In this document: positions 1 through 9,065 of the stretch, one piece after another
How positions within the stretch are numbered: the stretch's first letter is position 1
Layout of the letters: each line of letters begins with the position of its first letter
Assembly (NCBI RefSeq): GCF_002086795.1
Contig: NZ_MVIM01000006.1
Span: 1-64,000, forward strand
Reading direction: 5' to 3'
DNA from: Mycolicibacterium tusciae
GTDB lineage: Bacteria > Actinomycetota > Actinomycetes > Mycobacteriales > Mycobacteriaceae
DNA: 64,000 bases
The notes under the pieces: generated by a model
Told to the model about the DNA's origin: nothing
The model's input: the letters and a program-made list of their open reading frames with translations, nothing else
Databases searched by the model: none
Program-made: the position numbers and the translations under genes

Positions 1-1
1 C

Positions 2-178
2 CGCCTCGTCGACAAAGACGGCGGCTGGACCACCACCATCAACGACCAGGGCGACGCCGAATGGCACCCACCACCCGGACTCGACACCGGCCAAACCCGC
101 ATCAACCACTACCACCGCCCCGAACTACTCCTGCGCCCACCAGACCAGGACGACGGCAACACCGAACGCGGACCCTAG
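2..178 (+). CDS. HNH endonuclease of the 13E12/DUF222 repeat family, 3' end only
   Basis: The frame is open from the window edge to a TAG at 176-178 and gives 58 residues. It contains WHPPPGLDTGQTR followed by NHYHRPELLLRP, the usual C-terminal tail of mycobacterial 13E12-type HNH proteins, just after the HNH nuclease domain. These proteins occur in many copies per mycobacterial genome and may be mobile or recombination-prone. The catalytic part lies outside the window, so activity cannot be judged. It converges on the thioesterase gene with only 3 bases between the stop codons. Confidence 0.8.
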   Translation, partial: RLVDKDGGWTTTINDQGDAEWHPPPGLDTGQTRINHYHRPELLLRPPDQDDGNTERGP

Positions 179-181
179 GGG

Positions 182-985
182 TCAATCCCGTTCGGCGATA
201 AGGCCTTCCTGTGCCAGCGTCGCCGCGATGACACCATCGGCGCGGATCAGGCTGCCGGTCACGACGCCACGTCCCCGTGCGGCGGCGGGCGAGCGTGTCT
301 CAAGCAGGTTCCACTCGTCGGCGCGCACCGGCCGGTGAAACCAGATCGACGAGTCGGTGGTACCGCTGCGATGCGTACGCGCTTTCATCGAATGTCCGTG
401 CACCTGCAGAGCCGGATCGATCATGTACACGTCGGTGACGAACACCCCGACCAAGGTATGCACCGCTTGATCGTCGGGCAGCGCCGCCGTTGTCCGCCAC
501 CAGAATCGGCGTACGAAATCTTCACCGGTGCCCTCGTCGGAGATCCTGATGTCGAGTTCGTCCAACGGCATCGACGGCGCCGGCCCCGCTGGACCGCTCG
601 GTGCGAGAGAGTCGGGGTCGTGCGGCATCGAGGACCGTGTGCCGTGTTCAGGACCGGGCAACTCGATGGCGAAAGACACCGTGGCCGTCGTCAACAGCCG
701 GCCGTTCTGTCGGGCGTCGACACGACGCGCGGCTGCGGTCCGTCCGTCGAAAACCCTTGTCACGGCGTACTCGACGGGATCGCCGGCGTCGCCGCCGCGC
801 AGGAACTGCAAATGCATGTTGGTCGGCGACCGGTCCGTGTCGACGGTCCGCCAGGCCGCGGCGAGGCTCTGTGCCATGAACTGGCCGCCGTAGGAACGCT
901 TTCCCTCCGGACCGCTGGCCGGGCCGACCCAGGTGTCCTCGCTGTCACCCTGGTTCAGATCGAACAGCCCCAGCAGTGTGCTCAT
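182..985 (-). CDS. acyl-CoA thioesterase II (TesB-like)
   Basis: 267 aa, close to the usual TesB length for a double hot-dog thioesterase, which hydrolyses acyl-CoA to free acid and CoA in the cytoplasm. Family marks are YGGQFMAQSL near residue 35, MHLQFLRGGD near 60 and the C-terminal TDSSIWFHRP segment, whose Asp corresponds to the TesB catalytic Asp, followed by AQEGL carrying the conserved Gln. The start ATG overlaps the stop of the upstream CoA-transferase by 4 bases (ATGA), so the two are probably co-translated. Substrate chain length is not predictable. Confidence 0.88.
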   Translation of the reverse strand: MSTLLGLFDLNQGDSEDTWVGPASGPEGKRSYGGQFMAQSLAAAWRTVDTDRSPTNMHLQFLRGGDAGDPVEYAVTRVFDGRTAAARRVDARQNGRLLTTATVSFAIELPGPEHGTRSSMPHDPDSLAPSGPAGPAPSMPLDELDIRISDEGTGEDFVRRFWWRTTAALPDDQAVHTLVGVFVTDVYMIDPALQVHGHSMKARTHRSGTTDSSIWFHRPVRADEWNLLETRSPAAARGRGVVTGSLIRADGVIAATLAQEGLIAERD

Positions 986-2181
986 TCCACCGTCCCCGCA
1001 TCAGTCAGGCGCGTGATGTCGTCCGCGCTCATTCCCAACCACTCCGCGAGCACCGCCGCGGTGTCGTCTCCGAGCGCAGGGGCGACGGCCGCGGCCGGGT
1101 AGACGCCGCCGATCGCCATCGGCAACCCTGGCGCCAAATACTCGCCGATGCGAGGCTGGTCGAGCGGGGTGAACATCGGATTGGCGGTCACACGCTCGCC
1201 GCGCGCCGCTTCGTCGAACGTTTGGTACCGGTCCCACAACACAGACGTCGTCGACAGGGCGTCGGTGACCTCCTGCGCGGTGTGGTGCGAAAACCATTCG
1301 TTGAAGAGCCCGAACAGCGCGCCGCGGTGTTCGTACCGCTGTCCCTCGTCGGTGAAGTCCGCCTCCAGCGATTCTGCCAGCGCGGCAACGGCTTTCGTCG
1401 TCTCGGTCAGCTCGGTCAGATCGCGGAAGTGCCTGCCGGTCAGGGCGACGATCATGAACGACGCGCCGTCGGCGCTGGTGAAGTCCTGGCCGTATTGGCC
1501 GTACACCGAGTTGCCGATCCGCTGGCGGGCGGTGCCGTTGATCATGACCTCGGTGAAGAATCCCAGGTTGCCCGCCGTCGCCAGGGCGACGTTCTCCAAC
1601 GGAATGCTGATCCCCTGGCCCTGTCCGGTGGCGTCGCGGTGGCGCAGCGCGGTAACGACGGCAAGCGCGGTGTAGATACCGCAGCTGACGTCCCATGCGG
1701 GCAGGACATGGTTGACCGGAGTGGCGAGCTCGGCAGGACCGGTCACCATCGGAAATCCGATCGCGGCATTCACGGTGTAATCGACCCCCGTGCCGCCGTC
1801 CGCGCGCCCCGACACCTCGACGTGGATCAAATCAGGCCGCAGCGCCGTCAGGGTCTCGTAGGAATGCCATTGCCGCCCAGCAACATTAGTGATCAGCACC
1901 CCACTGTCCGCGATCAGCCGCTGCACCAGCTCCTGCCCGTCAGCCGAACGCATATCGGCGGCGACCGAACGCTTGCCCTTGTTGAGCCCCGCCCAGTAGA
2001 TGCTCTCGCCGTCGTCGGTGAGCGGCCAGCGCCGGTAGTCCGCCGCTCCCCCGATCGGATCGACGCGGATCACCTCGGCGCCCAGTTGGGCCAGCGTCAT
2101 CCCGGCCAACGGCACCGCGACGAAGCTGGAGATCTCGACGATGCGCACGCCGGCCAGCGGCCGGATGGGGTCCGAACTCAC
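982..2181 (-). CDS. class III CoA-transferase (CaiB/BaiF family)
   Basis: 399 aa with a GTG start. The N-terminus has the family pattern PLAGVRIVEISSF, then LAQLGAEVIRVD near residue 31. The expected catalytic Asp of class III enzymes is Asp164 in PAWDVSCG, preceded by the glycine-rich FPMVTGPAE segment. These enzymes move CoA between acids, or racemise acyl-CoAs (AMACR branch). It sits 32 bases after the E1 dehydrogenase and overlaps tesB by 4 bases, so it probably belongs to a short acyl-CoA catabolic operon. Transferase versus racemase is unresolved. Confidence 0.85.
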   Translation of the reverse strand: MSSDPIRPLAGVRIVEISSFVAVPLAGMTLAQLGAEVIRVDPIGGAADYRRWPLTDDGESIYWAGLNKGKRSVAADMRSADGQELVQRLIADSGVLITNVAGRQWHSYETLTALRPDLIHVEVSGRADGGTGVDYTVNAAIGFPMVTGPAELATPVNHVLPAWDVSCGIYTALAVVTALRHRDATGQGQGISIPLENVALATAGNLGFFTEVMINGTARQRIGNSVYGQYGQDFTSADGASFMIVALTGRHFRDLTELTETTKAVAALAESLEADFTDEGQRYEHRGALFGLFNEWFSHHTAQEVTDALSTTSVLWDRYQTFDEAARGERVTANPMFTPLDQPRIGEYLAPGLPMAIGGVYPAAAVAPALGDDTAAVLAEWLGMSADDITRLTDAGTVE

Positions 2182-2213
2182 CCGGTCAAGCTATCAAGCG
2201 TCCAATCCATGCC

Positions 2214-4391
2214 TCAGGAGCGCGCGAGTTTGATCGCGGCTGCCTCGATGGTGTCCTCTGACAGCAGGACGTGCAGCGCCGCGTCGCCGAGGGGGATGAA
2301 GCTGTCGTTGCTGGCGACGCGATCGAGCCGGCCCGCGAAACCGTGCTTCATCAACGTGGCCAGCACACCCTCGCCGACCCCTCCGGTCTCGCGGGTTTCG
2401 TCCACGATCAGCACTCGCCCGGTGGCGTCGGCCTCGCGCAGCATGTCATCCACAGGCAGCGGCGCCAACCATCTCAGGTCGACGACGCGAGCGTCGACAC
2501 CGGCCGACGCGAGCCTGTGCGCGACCCGCAGGCTCATTCGCAGTCCGTTGCCGAAGGTGAGCATCGTGAGATCCCTGCCCTCGCCGTACGTTCGTGCCCG
2601 GCCGACTGCCACGCCGGACTCCGGGTAGCACGCGAGCCAGCCGTCGTCGTTGTCCTCGTGGAGATCTCGTGCGTGATACAGCGCGATGGGCTCGAGGAAC
2701 AGGCACACAGCGCCCGCTTGGGCCGCCGCCGCAGCGCACGTGTGCAACATCGCCGCGGCGTCATCCGGACGCGCGGGCGACGCGATGACGACACCCGGGA
2801 TGTCACGCATCGCGGCGATCGAGTTGTCGTTGTGAAAGTGCCCGCCGAAACCCTTCTGGTAGCCGTAGGCGGCGACCCGCACGACCATCGGATTGCGGTA
2901 CTGGCGGTTGGAGAAGAACTGCAAGGTCGCCGCCTCGCCACGAATTTGATCGGCGGCGTTGTGAAAGTAAGCGAGGTACTGGATTTCGGGAATCGGCAGC
3001 AGGCCCGAGACGCCGGCCCCGAGCGCGAGACCGAGGATGGCCTGCTCGTCGAGCAGCGTGTCGAATACGCGGGCCGAACTGGTCGCCGCCAGCAGTCCGC
3101 GTGTGACGCCGTACACCCCGCCCTTCCGGGCGACGTCCTCGCCGAAGATCATCGCCTCCGGGTAGCGGTCCAGAATGTCGTGCAGCGCACGGTTGATCGC
3201 CGTCGCCACCGTCATCGGCGCATCCGTCTCGCCGGACTTGACCGAGGCGACCAGCGATGCGGGCACGGCGTCGCGGATGGCCTGGCTCGCGGCACGCAGC
3301 GGCTCCATCACCGCATGCGCACTGTCGAGCTGCGCACGTTCGCTGATCTGGTCGGCGAGTTCGATGACGTTGGCGCGCTTGGCTTCGTAACGGTCTAGCG
3401 CCTCCGCAGGTGTCAGCACGCCGGTGTCGATCAACAATTTCGCGATGCACAGCACCGGATCCCGGGCATAGTCCGAGGCGATCTCCTCCGGACGCCGATA
3501 TGCCGGCTCGTAATCCGAGCCGGCGTGACCCATCAACCGCACCGTACGCAGGTGCAGGAATGCCGGTCGCCGCCGAGTCCGCACCCAGTCTGCGGCCGCG
3601 GTCGCCGCATCGAAGGTCGCCGCGAGATCCGCGCCGTCCGCGGCGAAGTACGCCAAGTCGTCACGCCCGCCGTACGTCCGCTCGATCCAGCCGCGCGGCG
3701 TCTGAACGCTGATGCCGATTCCGTTGTCCTCGCAGACGAACAGCAACGGCATCGGCACACCTTGATACGCGGAGTGCAGTGCCGTGTTGATCGCCCCGAC
3801 CGCGGTCGAGTGGTTCACCGACGCGTCGCCGAAGCTGCACACCGCGACCGCGTCGTCGGGCCACGCGCACGACACTCCCAGCTTCTTGGCCCGCGAGATC
3901 GAGAACGCCACGCCCACCGCGCGCGGTAGGTGCGATGCAATGGTCGACGTCTGCGGAATGATGTGCAGGTCGTGGCGGCCGAACACCTTGTGCCGCCCGC
4001 CTGCGATCGGCTCATCGGTGGCCGCGACACATCCGAGCAGCACATCGCGCAGCGCCTCGCGACCCTCGACCAGAGCGGCGCGAGCCAGATAGAAAGCGCC
4101 GGACCGATAGTGCAGCAGCGCAGGATCGGTTGGCCGAAGCGCGGCTGCCACCGCGCAATTGCTCTCATGGCCCGATGAACCGATGGTGTAGTAGCCCTTG
4201 CCCCGCGACCTCAAATAGCGCGCGGCCAAGTCGAGATGGCGGCTGCCCAACGCGACGTCGAACAGCGTCAAACAGACGCGCGCCGACAGCACCGAACCGG
4301 CCCGGATGGGTTCGTCATCCGCGGGTCGCCGCTCGGTCGCGGCCATCGCCGAGATCGTCGCCGTGAAGTAGTCATCGATGGGGTCTGCCAC
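2214..4391 (-). CDS. thiamine-diphosphate dehydrogenase E1, alpha and beta subunits fused
   Basis: 725 aa, GTG start. Residues about 20-340 match the E1-alpha fold (YYTIGSSGHES, SFGDASVNHSTAVGA for ThDP/Mg, CEDNGIGISVQTP). Residues about 390-725 match E1-beta (MTVATAINRALHDIL, IFGEDVARKGGVYG, PIPEIQYLAYFHNAADQ). This is the oxoisovalerate/pyruvate dehydrogenase alpha2beta2 type with both chains in one polypeptide. No E2 or E3 gene is nearby, so it must borrow those subunits or act as a plain decarboxylase. It lies between the arginase-like gene (12-base gap) and the CoA-transferase. The substrate is unknown; a branched-chain 2-oxoacid is a reasonable guess. Confidence 0.85.
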   Translation of the reverse strand: MADPIDDYFTATISAMAATERRPADDEPIRAGSVLSARVCLTLFDVALGSRHLDLAARYLRSRGKGYYTIGSSGHESNCAVAAALRPTDPALLHYRSGAFYLARAALVEGREALRDVLLGCVAATDEPIAGGRHKVFGRHDLHIIPQTSTIASHLPRAVGVAFSISRAKKLGVSCAWPDDAVAVCSFGDASVNHSTAVGAINTALHSAYQGVPMPLLFVCEDNGIGISVQTPRGWIERTYGGRDDLAYFAADGADLAATFDAATAAADWVRTRRRPAFLHLRTVRLMGHAGSDYEPAYRRPEEIASDYARDPVLCIAKLLIDTGVLTPAEALDRYEAKRANVIELADQISERAQLDSAHAVMEPLRAASQAIRDAVPASLVASVKSGETDAPMTVATAINRALHDILDRYPEAMIFGEDVARKGGVYGVTRGLLAATSSARVFDTLLDEQAILGLALGAGVSGLLPIPEIQYLAYFHNAADQIRGEAATLQFFSNRQYRNPMVVRVAAYGYQKGFGGHFHNDNSIAAMRDIPGVVIASPARPDDAAAMLHTCAAAAAQAGAVCLFLEPIALYHARDLHEDNDDGWLACYPESGVAVGRARTYGEGRDLTMLTFGNGLRMSLRVAHRLASAGVDARVVDLRWLAPLPVDDMLREADATGRVLIVDETRETGGVGEGVLATLMKHGFAGRLDRVASNDSFIPLGDAALHVLLSEDTIEAAAIKLARS

Positions 4392-4403
4392 GAAGCTCCT
4401 GCG

Positions 4404-5330
4404 CTAGGGACTCAATGTCGTGCGAGCCAATGCGTTTCGAACGAACTGAACGATCTTCGCCGCGTCGGTTCGGTCGTGGTCCTGATCCGGATCGTAGATT
4501 GCCAAGCTGGCGCCCACACAGTGCGCCCGCGACCCGAACAGCGAAACGACCAGATCGGTGAGCTGATCCCAGGTGAGGCCGCCGGGTTCGTCCGCGACAT
4601 CGGGTAATCCCTGCGCGGGAAAGTCGACGGGGTCGAGCACGTCCAGATCGATGTGCAGCCACCACCTGTCGACGTGAGCGGCGAGTTCGGTCATCGCGGC
4701 GCGTCCCGCACCCGCCGGATCGTCAGCCACCTCCGCGAGCGGGGCAAGCCACACGCCGCTGTCCGCGAGGGTGCCGACATTGAATCGCCGCCTCCACGCA
4801 TCGTCACGGGGGCCGAGCACGATCAGGTGTTCGGGCCGCAGTGCCGGCAGTCGATCGCCCAGGCCGCCGGCGAGCAGCCGACCGGTCAAGCCGAGCAACA
4901 GGCCGATCTCGGTGTTGGCCGCCTCCCCGTCCTCCGATACGTCGAGCGGCATGGTGTCTTCGTGCCCGTCGACGAATACCAGCCCGACATCGCCGACATG
5001 ATCACGCAGACCGGTCACGATGCCGAACAGTGACGAACAATCGCCGCCGTAGACGACAGGGAAACGTCCGGCCACGACTGCCTCACCGACACGGATGTTC
5101 AGCGCGTCGGTCATGGCGAGCAGCGCGGTTTCGTTGATGAATCCGGTCGATGCGCCGCGTCCTCGATCGGGCTCGGGCAACTCCAGATCATCGGTCGTGA
5201 CGTAGTGATGGTCGAAGGCATCTGCCAGTCCGGCGTTGTGCAGCACCTCGGCGGCCCTCGCTTGGTTCCCGGGACGGCCGTAGCCATCGAAGGGCACCCC
5301 GATCAGTTCGATGTCGGCCATCGCCGTCAC
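4404..5330 (-). CDS. arginase/agmatinase-superfamily protein with an altered metal motif
   Basis: 308 aa ureohydrolase fold. The GTG start overlaps the HAD stop by 4 bases; an in-frame ATG lies 9 bases in. Arginases bind two Mn ions through GGDHS, DAHxD and DxDxxDP. Here the motifs read GGDCS (Cys98 in place of the His ligand), DGHED at 121-125 with D121, H123 and D125 kept, and HIDLDVLDP with D228 and D230 kept. One metal site is therefore changed and true arginase activity is doubtful. The substrate is unknown; another guanidino or amide compound is possible. It may form one transcript with the E1 and HAD genes. Confidence 0.8.
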   Translation of the reverse strand: MTAMADIELIGVPFDGYGRPGNQARAAEVLHNAGLADAFDHHYVTTDDLELPEPDRGRGASTGFINETALLAMTDALNIRVGEAVVAGRFPVVYGGDCSSLFGIVTGLRDHVGDVGLVFVDGHEDTMPLDVSEDGEAANTEIGLLLGLTGRLLAGGLGDRLPALRPEHLIVLGPRDDAWRRRFNVGTLADSGVWLAPLAEVADDPAGAGRAAMTELAAHVDRWWLHIDLDVLDPVDFPAQGLPDVADEPGGLTWDQLTDLVVSLFGSRAHCVGASLAIYDPDQDHDRTDAAKIVQFVRNALARTTLSP

Positions 5331-6100
5331 ACCAGTTCGATCGCCTCGGCGATGGACGGCAAGATGCGGCTCGGGCGGAACGGATACCGCTCGATGTCTT
5401 CGACGGAGGTCGAGCCCGTCAGCACCAGGATGGTTTCCAGCCCGGCCTCGATGCCGGCGACGACGTCGGTATCCATCCGGTCGCCGACCATCACGGTGTT
5501 CTCCGAGTGCGCCTCGATCCGGTTGAGCGCGCTACGGAACATCATGGGGTTGGGCTTGCCCACGAAGTACGGTTCACGGCCGGTGGCCTTGGTGATCATC
5601 GCCGCCACCGAGCCCGTCGCGGGCAGCGGGCCTTCCGCCGACGGCCCGGTCACGTCGGGATTGGTAGCGATGAAGCGGGCGCCGCCGAGAATCAGGCGGA
5701 CGGCCTTGGTGATCGCCTCGAAGGAATACGTCCGGGTCTCTCCCAGCACAACGAAGTCGGGGTCCACGTCCGTGAGTGTGTAGCCCACGGCGTGCAGCGC
5801 GGTCGTCAGGCCGGCCTCGCCAATCGTGTAGGCCGACCCGCCGGGCAACTGGTCGGCCAGAAACGTCGCGGTGGCCAGAGCGGAGGTCCAGATCGATGCC
5901 TCGGGCACGGTCAGGCCGGAGCGCAGGAGACGGGCGGACAGATCCCGCGGCGTGAAGATCGAGTTGTTGGTCAGGACCAGGAAGGGACGCTGCTTATCGA
6001 CCAGCCGTTGCAGAAACTCGGCGGCGCCAGGCAGCGCGTGTTCCTCGCGGACGAGCACGCCGTCCATATCGGTGAGCCAGCATTGCGGTTCTGAGCGCAC
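5327..6100 (-). CDS. HAD-IIA family phosphatase (NagD-like)
   Basis: 257 aa, GTG start. All four HAD motifs are visible: WLTDMDGVL near residue 8 (nucleophile Asp), FLVLTNNS near 40, a Lys in YFVGKPNPMMF near 180, and MVGDRMDTDV near 205. The cap is inserted between motifs II and III, as in class IIA. These enzymes hydrolyse small phosphates (nucleotides, sugar phosphates, phosphoglycolate). It is the first gene of the minus-strand run leading to tesB, and its stop overlaps the start of the arginase-like gene. Confidence 0.85.
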   Translation of the reverse strand: MRSEPQCWLTDMDGVLVREEHALPGAAEFLQRLVDKQRPFLVLTNNSIFTPRDLSARLLRSGLTVPEASIWTSALATATFLADQLPGGSAYTIGEAGLTTALHAVGYTLTDVDPDFVVLGETRTYSFEAITKAVRLILGGARFIATNPDVTGPSAEGPLPATGSVAAMITKATGREPYFVGKPNPMMFRSALNRIEAHSENTVMVGDRMDTDVVAGIEAGLETILVLTGSTSVEDIERYPFRPSRILPSIAEAIELV

Positions 6101-6145
6101 GGGTCCAGTGTGTCAGGCCGCGCGCCGTCCGTAGGGATTCCGGAC

Positions 6146-6490
6146 TCAGCCCATCGGCAGGTCGGGCATCGGAGCGTTACAACGGTCACGGAAATCCGCC
6201 GCGGCCTGCCGCACGGCGCGCAGCTCGTTGCTCACCTGAGGGTTCGCGTCGAAGTACGCCTGGATGTCGGCGGTCATCTGATCGCGGGGCTTGCCCTTGA
6301 GACTGGTGAAGAACGCATTCACCTCCGGATGCGTGAACAGGTAAGACGACGTCCCTGCGGATACGCCCGCCATCACACCGGCAAGATCGGCGGCGGTGCA
6401 GTTGGGCGGATCGGCGGCGGCTGTTGCCGCGCTGCCGAAGAGCATTGCACCAGCCATCATGCCGGCGCCTAGAACGCTGCGAGAGAACAT
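6146..6490 (-). CDS. haemophore-like secreted protein (MHB domain)
   Basis: 114 aa starting at ATG 6490 with GGAG 7 bases upstream; a longer reading frame exists but has no better start. A Sec signal peptide covers about residues 1-26, ending ATAAADPP. The mature part has Cys31 and Cys104, able to form a disulphide, and the pattern of mycobacterial haem-binding haemophore proteins: four-helix, YLFTHPEVNAFF, DIQAYFDANP. Family members such as Rv0203 carry haem outside the cell. Haem ligands are not certain here, so function is inferred from family only. Confidence 0.8.
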   Translation of the reverse strand: MFSRSVLGAGMMAGAMLFGSAATAAADPPNCTAADLAGVMAGVSAGTSSYLFTHPEVNAFFTSLKGKPRDQMTADIQAYFDANPQVSNELRAVRQAAADFRDRCNAPMPDLPMG

Positions 6491-6537
6491 ATGAAGCTCC
6501 TTACTCGAATGGACAATCGGATCTTGGTGCTGCTCGA

Positions 6538-6855
6538 TCAGCGTGGGCCGACGCCAGGGCGCCCCCCACCGCCGCCGCCGCCGGGACCACCACCGGGGCG
6601 GTTTGGACGTCCGGGATCCCAGATGATGTCGACACCCCAGTCGTCGCTGCAATACCAGGGGTCGGCGCAGTAGCCCGGATAAGCCGGACCCGCTTGGGGG
6701 GCAGTCGGACCCCCGCCGCGCACGGTGCCCTGAGCGCACACGGTGGCGCCGCCGGCGTTTGTGCAATCCGCCAAGGCCTCGGGTGCCCCAGCTAGGGCGA
6801 TGGGTACTGACGCAAAAGCCAACCCCACGATCAGATACCGCACAAATTGATTCAC
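6538..6855 (-). CDS. small secreted proline/glycine-rich protein, unknown function
   Basis: 105 aa from GTG 6855, preferred over a TTG 18 bases upstream because GGGGGAG lies 2-8 bases before the GTG. A signal peptide covers about residues 1-30 (LIVGLAFASVPIALAG, cleavage near ALA-DC). The mature part holds four Cys (DCTNAGGATVCAQG, YPGYCADPWYC) and ends in a Gly/Pro-rich tail with a run of seven glycines. It resembles short exported mycobacterial proteins of unknown role. It lies 47 bases upstream of the haemophore-like gene on the same strand and may share its transcript. Confidence 0.65.
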   Translation of the reverse strand: MNQFVRYLIVGLAFASVPIALAGAPEALADCTNAGGATVCAQGTVRGGGPTAPQAGPAYPGYCADPWYCSDDWGVDIIWDPGRPNRPGGGPGGGGGGGRPGVGPR

Positions 6856-7156
6856 GGCTCCCCCTTTCGACAAGTGAAAGGACCCGTCTGCCCGCAGAAT
6901 ACGGTCAAGTTCGCATCAGACGACGGTATTCGCAATAATGACCTGCAACGAGGGCGAGACGCGGGAATCAGCGTTGGCAAACCTCGGCCGTCCGAACAAT
7001 AAAGCGCCTGAGCCCAGCTAACTTTCAGCACTCCCGTACCAATATGCACGGCCGCGCAATTGCCGGGCGTCAAGCCCACTGACTCCGCGAAAAGTCATGC
7101 GGCCCAATTGCCCAGTGCTAATGTCCGACCTATCTGGTTTGAGAAATGGGGCGGAA
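6856..7156. promoter_or_regulatory. divergent intergenic region between the secreted-protein pair and the DyP cluster
   Basis: About 300 bases with no convincing gene. It must hold promoters for both directions. An imperfect inverted repeat (GAATACGGTC at 6897-6906 against GACGGTATTC at 6922-6931, one mismatch, 15-base loop) could be an operator or part of the minus-strand leader. No clear -35/-10 pair could be assigned. Confidence 0.3.
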
Positions 7157-7717
7157 ATGTCATCATCAGACGCCGTGTGGTCGAAGCCCGCCGCAATGGC
7201 CATCCCCAAAGAGGGTTACTTCGAACTCGAGCGGGGCCGCTACGGTCCGGTCTTTCCCAGGACGCCTGCCTGCTACGGCTTCTCAATCATTGCGAAAGTG
7301 AAAGAAGGCCGCGAGGACGCGATCCGGGAACACGGTAAGACCATCCAAGCAGCCATCACCGAAACGCCGGAGTTCCTCGCTCCACTGCGACTGCACTACC
7401 TTCGCTGGGTCCTGTTTGATATCGGCGACGGCCTGACCTTCCAGTACCAGGGGATCTTCGACACCGACTTCGACAAGTACACCGAGGACGCCGTGCGGCT
7501 GTTCGGCCAGAGCGGGATCAACACGGTGTTCACCAACCTCGAGGGGTTCCCCGAGGATTGGAAGGAGAACCCGGACTCGTTCGTGAAGTTCGTCCGCGAG
7601 CATCACTACCCGAGCTTCCTGGAGTACGGGGAGTACCCCTACGTCTCAGCCGACGAAATCAAGAAGGCGCTGCGCCTGAAGTCCGCCTTCTCGGACATGC
7701 TCGACCAGATGCAATAG
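7157..7717 (+). CDS. unrecognised protein preceding the DyP peroxidase
   Basis: 186 aa from ATG 7157 (GGGGCGG just upstream); an in-frame extension to 7097 lacks ribosome-site support. I do not recognise the family. It has no signal peptide or membrane segment. The segment YGFSIIAKVKEGREDAIREHG, about residues 34-54, looks like the first strand-helix unit of a ferredoxin-like alpha+beta fold, the same fold as DyP peroxidases; this is inference. It ends 16 bases before the peroxidase start on the same strand, so a role with that enzyme is likely. Confidence 0.7.
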   Translation: MSSSDAVWSKPAAMAIPKEGYFELERGRYGPVFPRTPACYGFSIIAKVKEGREDAIREHGKTIQAAITETPEFLAPLRLHYLRWVLFDIGDGLTFQYQGIFDTDFDKYTEDAVRLFGQSGINTVFTNLEGFPEDWKENPDSFVKFVREHHYPSFLEYGEYPYVSADEIKKALRLKSAFSDMLDQMQ

Positions 7718-7733
7718 CCGTCGGGCGCCACAA

Positions 7734-9065
7734 ATGCTCGAACTTGACGACATTCAGCACATCCTGCTGACGAGAACGCCGGCAATCACCGGGCGCTATG
7801 AATTCTTGACGTTCGACACCCAGGCCGGTGGCCGGGCCTGGCTGTCGGAACTGCTCGGCCTCGTGCAGTCCGCGGCGGACGCCACCGAAACCATGGACGA
7901 AAGCCGGCGGTGGATCACGTTGGCGTTCACATGGACCGGCCTGCGCGCACTCGGCGTGCCCGAGGAGTCGCTGTCCACCTTTCCCGATGAGTTCCGCGAA
8001 GGGATGGCGTCCCGCGCCGACATTCTCGGAGACACCGGACCGAATCACCCTGAGAACTGGGTGGGCGGCCTCGCTGGCGACGATGTGCACGCCATCGCGA
8101 TCCTGTTCGCCCGCGACGACGAGCAGTCCCGGATATCCATCGAGAACCACGACAACCTGCTCGCCCGCACAGAAGGCGTCCGCAGCCTGTCGTTCCTCGA
8201 CTTGAACGCGACGCCTCCGTTCAACTACGCCCACGACCATTTCGGTTTCCGCGACAGGCTGTCGCAACCCGTCATGGAGGGCTCGGGCGAGGAACCCACG
8301 CCGGGTTCGGGCGCACCGCTGAAACCGGGCGAATTCATCCTGGGGTATCCGGACGAGGATGGACCGGTCGCGAATCTGCCGCAGCCCGACACACTCTCTC
8401 GCAACGGAAGCTTCATGGCGTACCGGCGCCTTCGGGAACACGTGGCCGAGTTCCGCGACTACCTACGGGAGAACTCCGAGACGCCGGAAGGCGAGGAGTT
8501 GCTCGCGGCCAAGTTCATGGGTCGCTGGCGCAGCGGGGCCCCGCTGGTGCTGGCACCCGACAAGGACGACCCCGAGCTGGGCGCAGACCCGATGCGTAAC
8601 AACGACTACAACTACAAGGAGATGGACCCGTTCGGCTATGCGTGTCCGTTGGGTTCCCATGCGCGACGACTCAACCCTCGTGACACCGCACACAATATGA
8701 ACCGTCGCAGGATGATCCGGCGCGGGGCCACCTACGGACCCGCGCTCCCCGACGGCGCGCCCGACGACGGCGTCGACCGCGGCATCGCCGCATTCATCAT
8801 CTGCGCAGACCTCGTTCGCCAGTTCGAGTTCGCACAAAACGTCTGGATCAATGACAAGGCGTTCCATGAGCTCGGCAACGAACACGACCCCATCTGCGGC
8901 ACCCAGGACGGTACGCTCGATTTCACCGTTCCCAAGCGGCCAATCCGCAAGGTGCACAAAGGTATACCGGCCTTCACCACCCTCACCGGTGGTGCCTACT
9001 TCTTCCTTCCCGGCGTCAATGCCCTGCGCTACCTGACGACATTGGGCAGGCAGGACATGTCATGA
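7734..9065 (+). CDS. DyP-type haem peroxidase
   Basis: 443 aa, no signal peptide, so probably cytoplasmic or encapsulated. DyP peroxidases use H2O2 to oxidise dyes, phenols or other substrates. The proximal haem His is in CPLGSHARRLNPRDT (consensus PxxAHxRxxNPR) and the distal Arg is in RRMIRRGATYGP. The GXXDG motif appears as FGFRDRLSQP, keeping the catalytic Asp but with Arg for the last Gly. Length and the long insertion before SHARR fit the larger C/D-type bacterial enzymes. Its stop overlaps the next start by 4 bases (ATGA). Confidence 0.88.
   Translation: MLELDDIQHILLTRTPAITGRYEFLTFDTQAGGRAWLSELLGLVQSAADATETMDESRRWITLAFTWTGLRALGVPEESLSTFPDEFREGMASRADILGDTGPNHPENWVGGLAGDDVHAIAILFARDDEQSRISIENHDNLLARTEGVRSLSFLDLNATPPFNYAHDHFGFRDRLSQPVMEGSGEEPTPGSGAPLKPGEFILGYPDEDGPVANLPQPDTLSRNGSFMAYRRLREHVAEFRDYLRENSETPEGEELLAAKFMGRWRSGAPLVLAPDKDDPELGADPMRNNDYNYKEMDPFGYACPLGSHARRLNPRDTAHNMNRRRMIRRGATYGPALPDGAPDDGVDRGIAAFIICADLVRQFEFAQNVWINDKAFHELGNEHDPICGTQDGTLDFTVPKRPIRKVHKGIPAFTTLTGGAYFFLPGVNALRYLTTLGRQDMS

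Noticed and set aside
6491..6766. N-terminal extension of the haemophore-like gene
   Set aside because: It would hide the signal peptide and overlaps the other secreted-protein gene; the GGAG-preceded ATG at 6490 is better.
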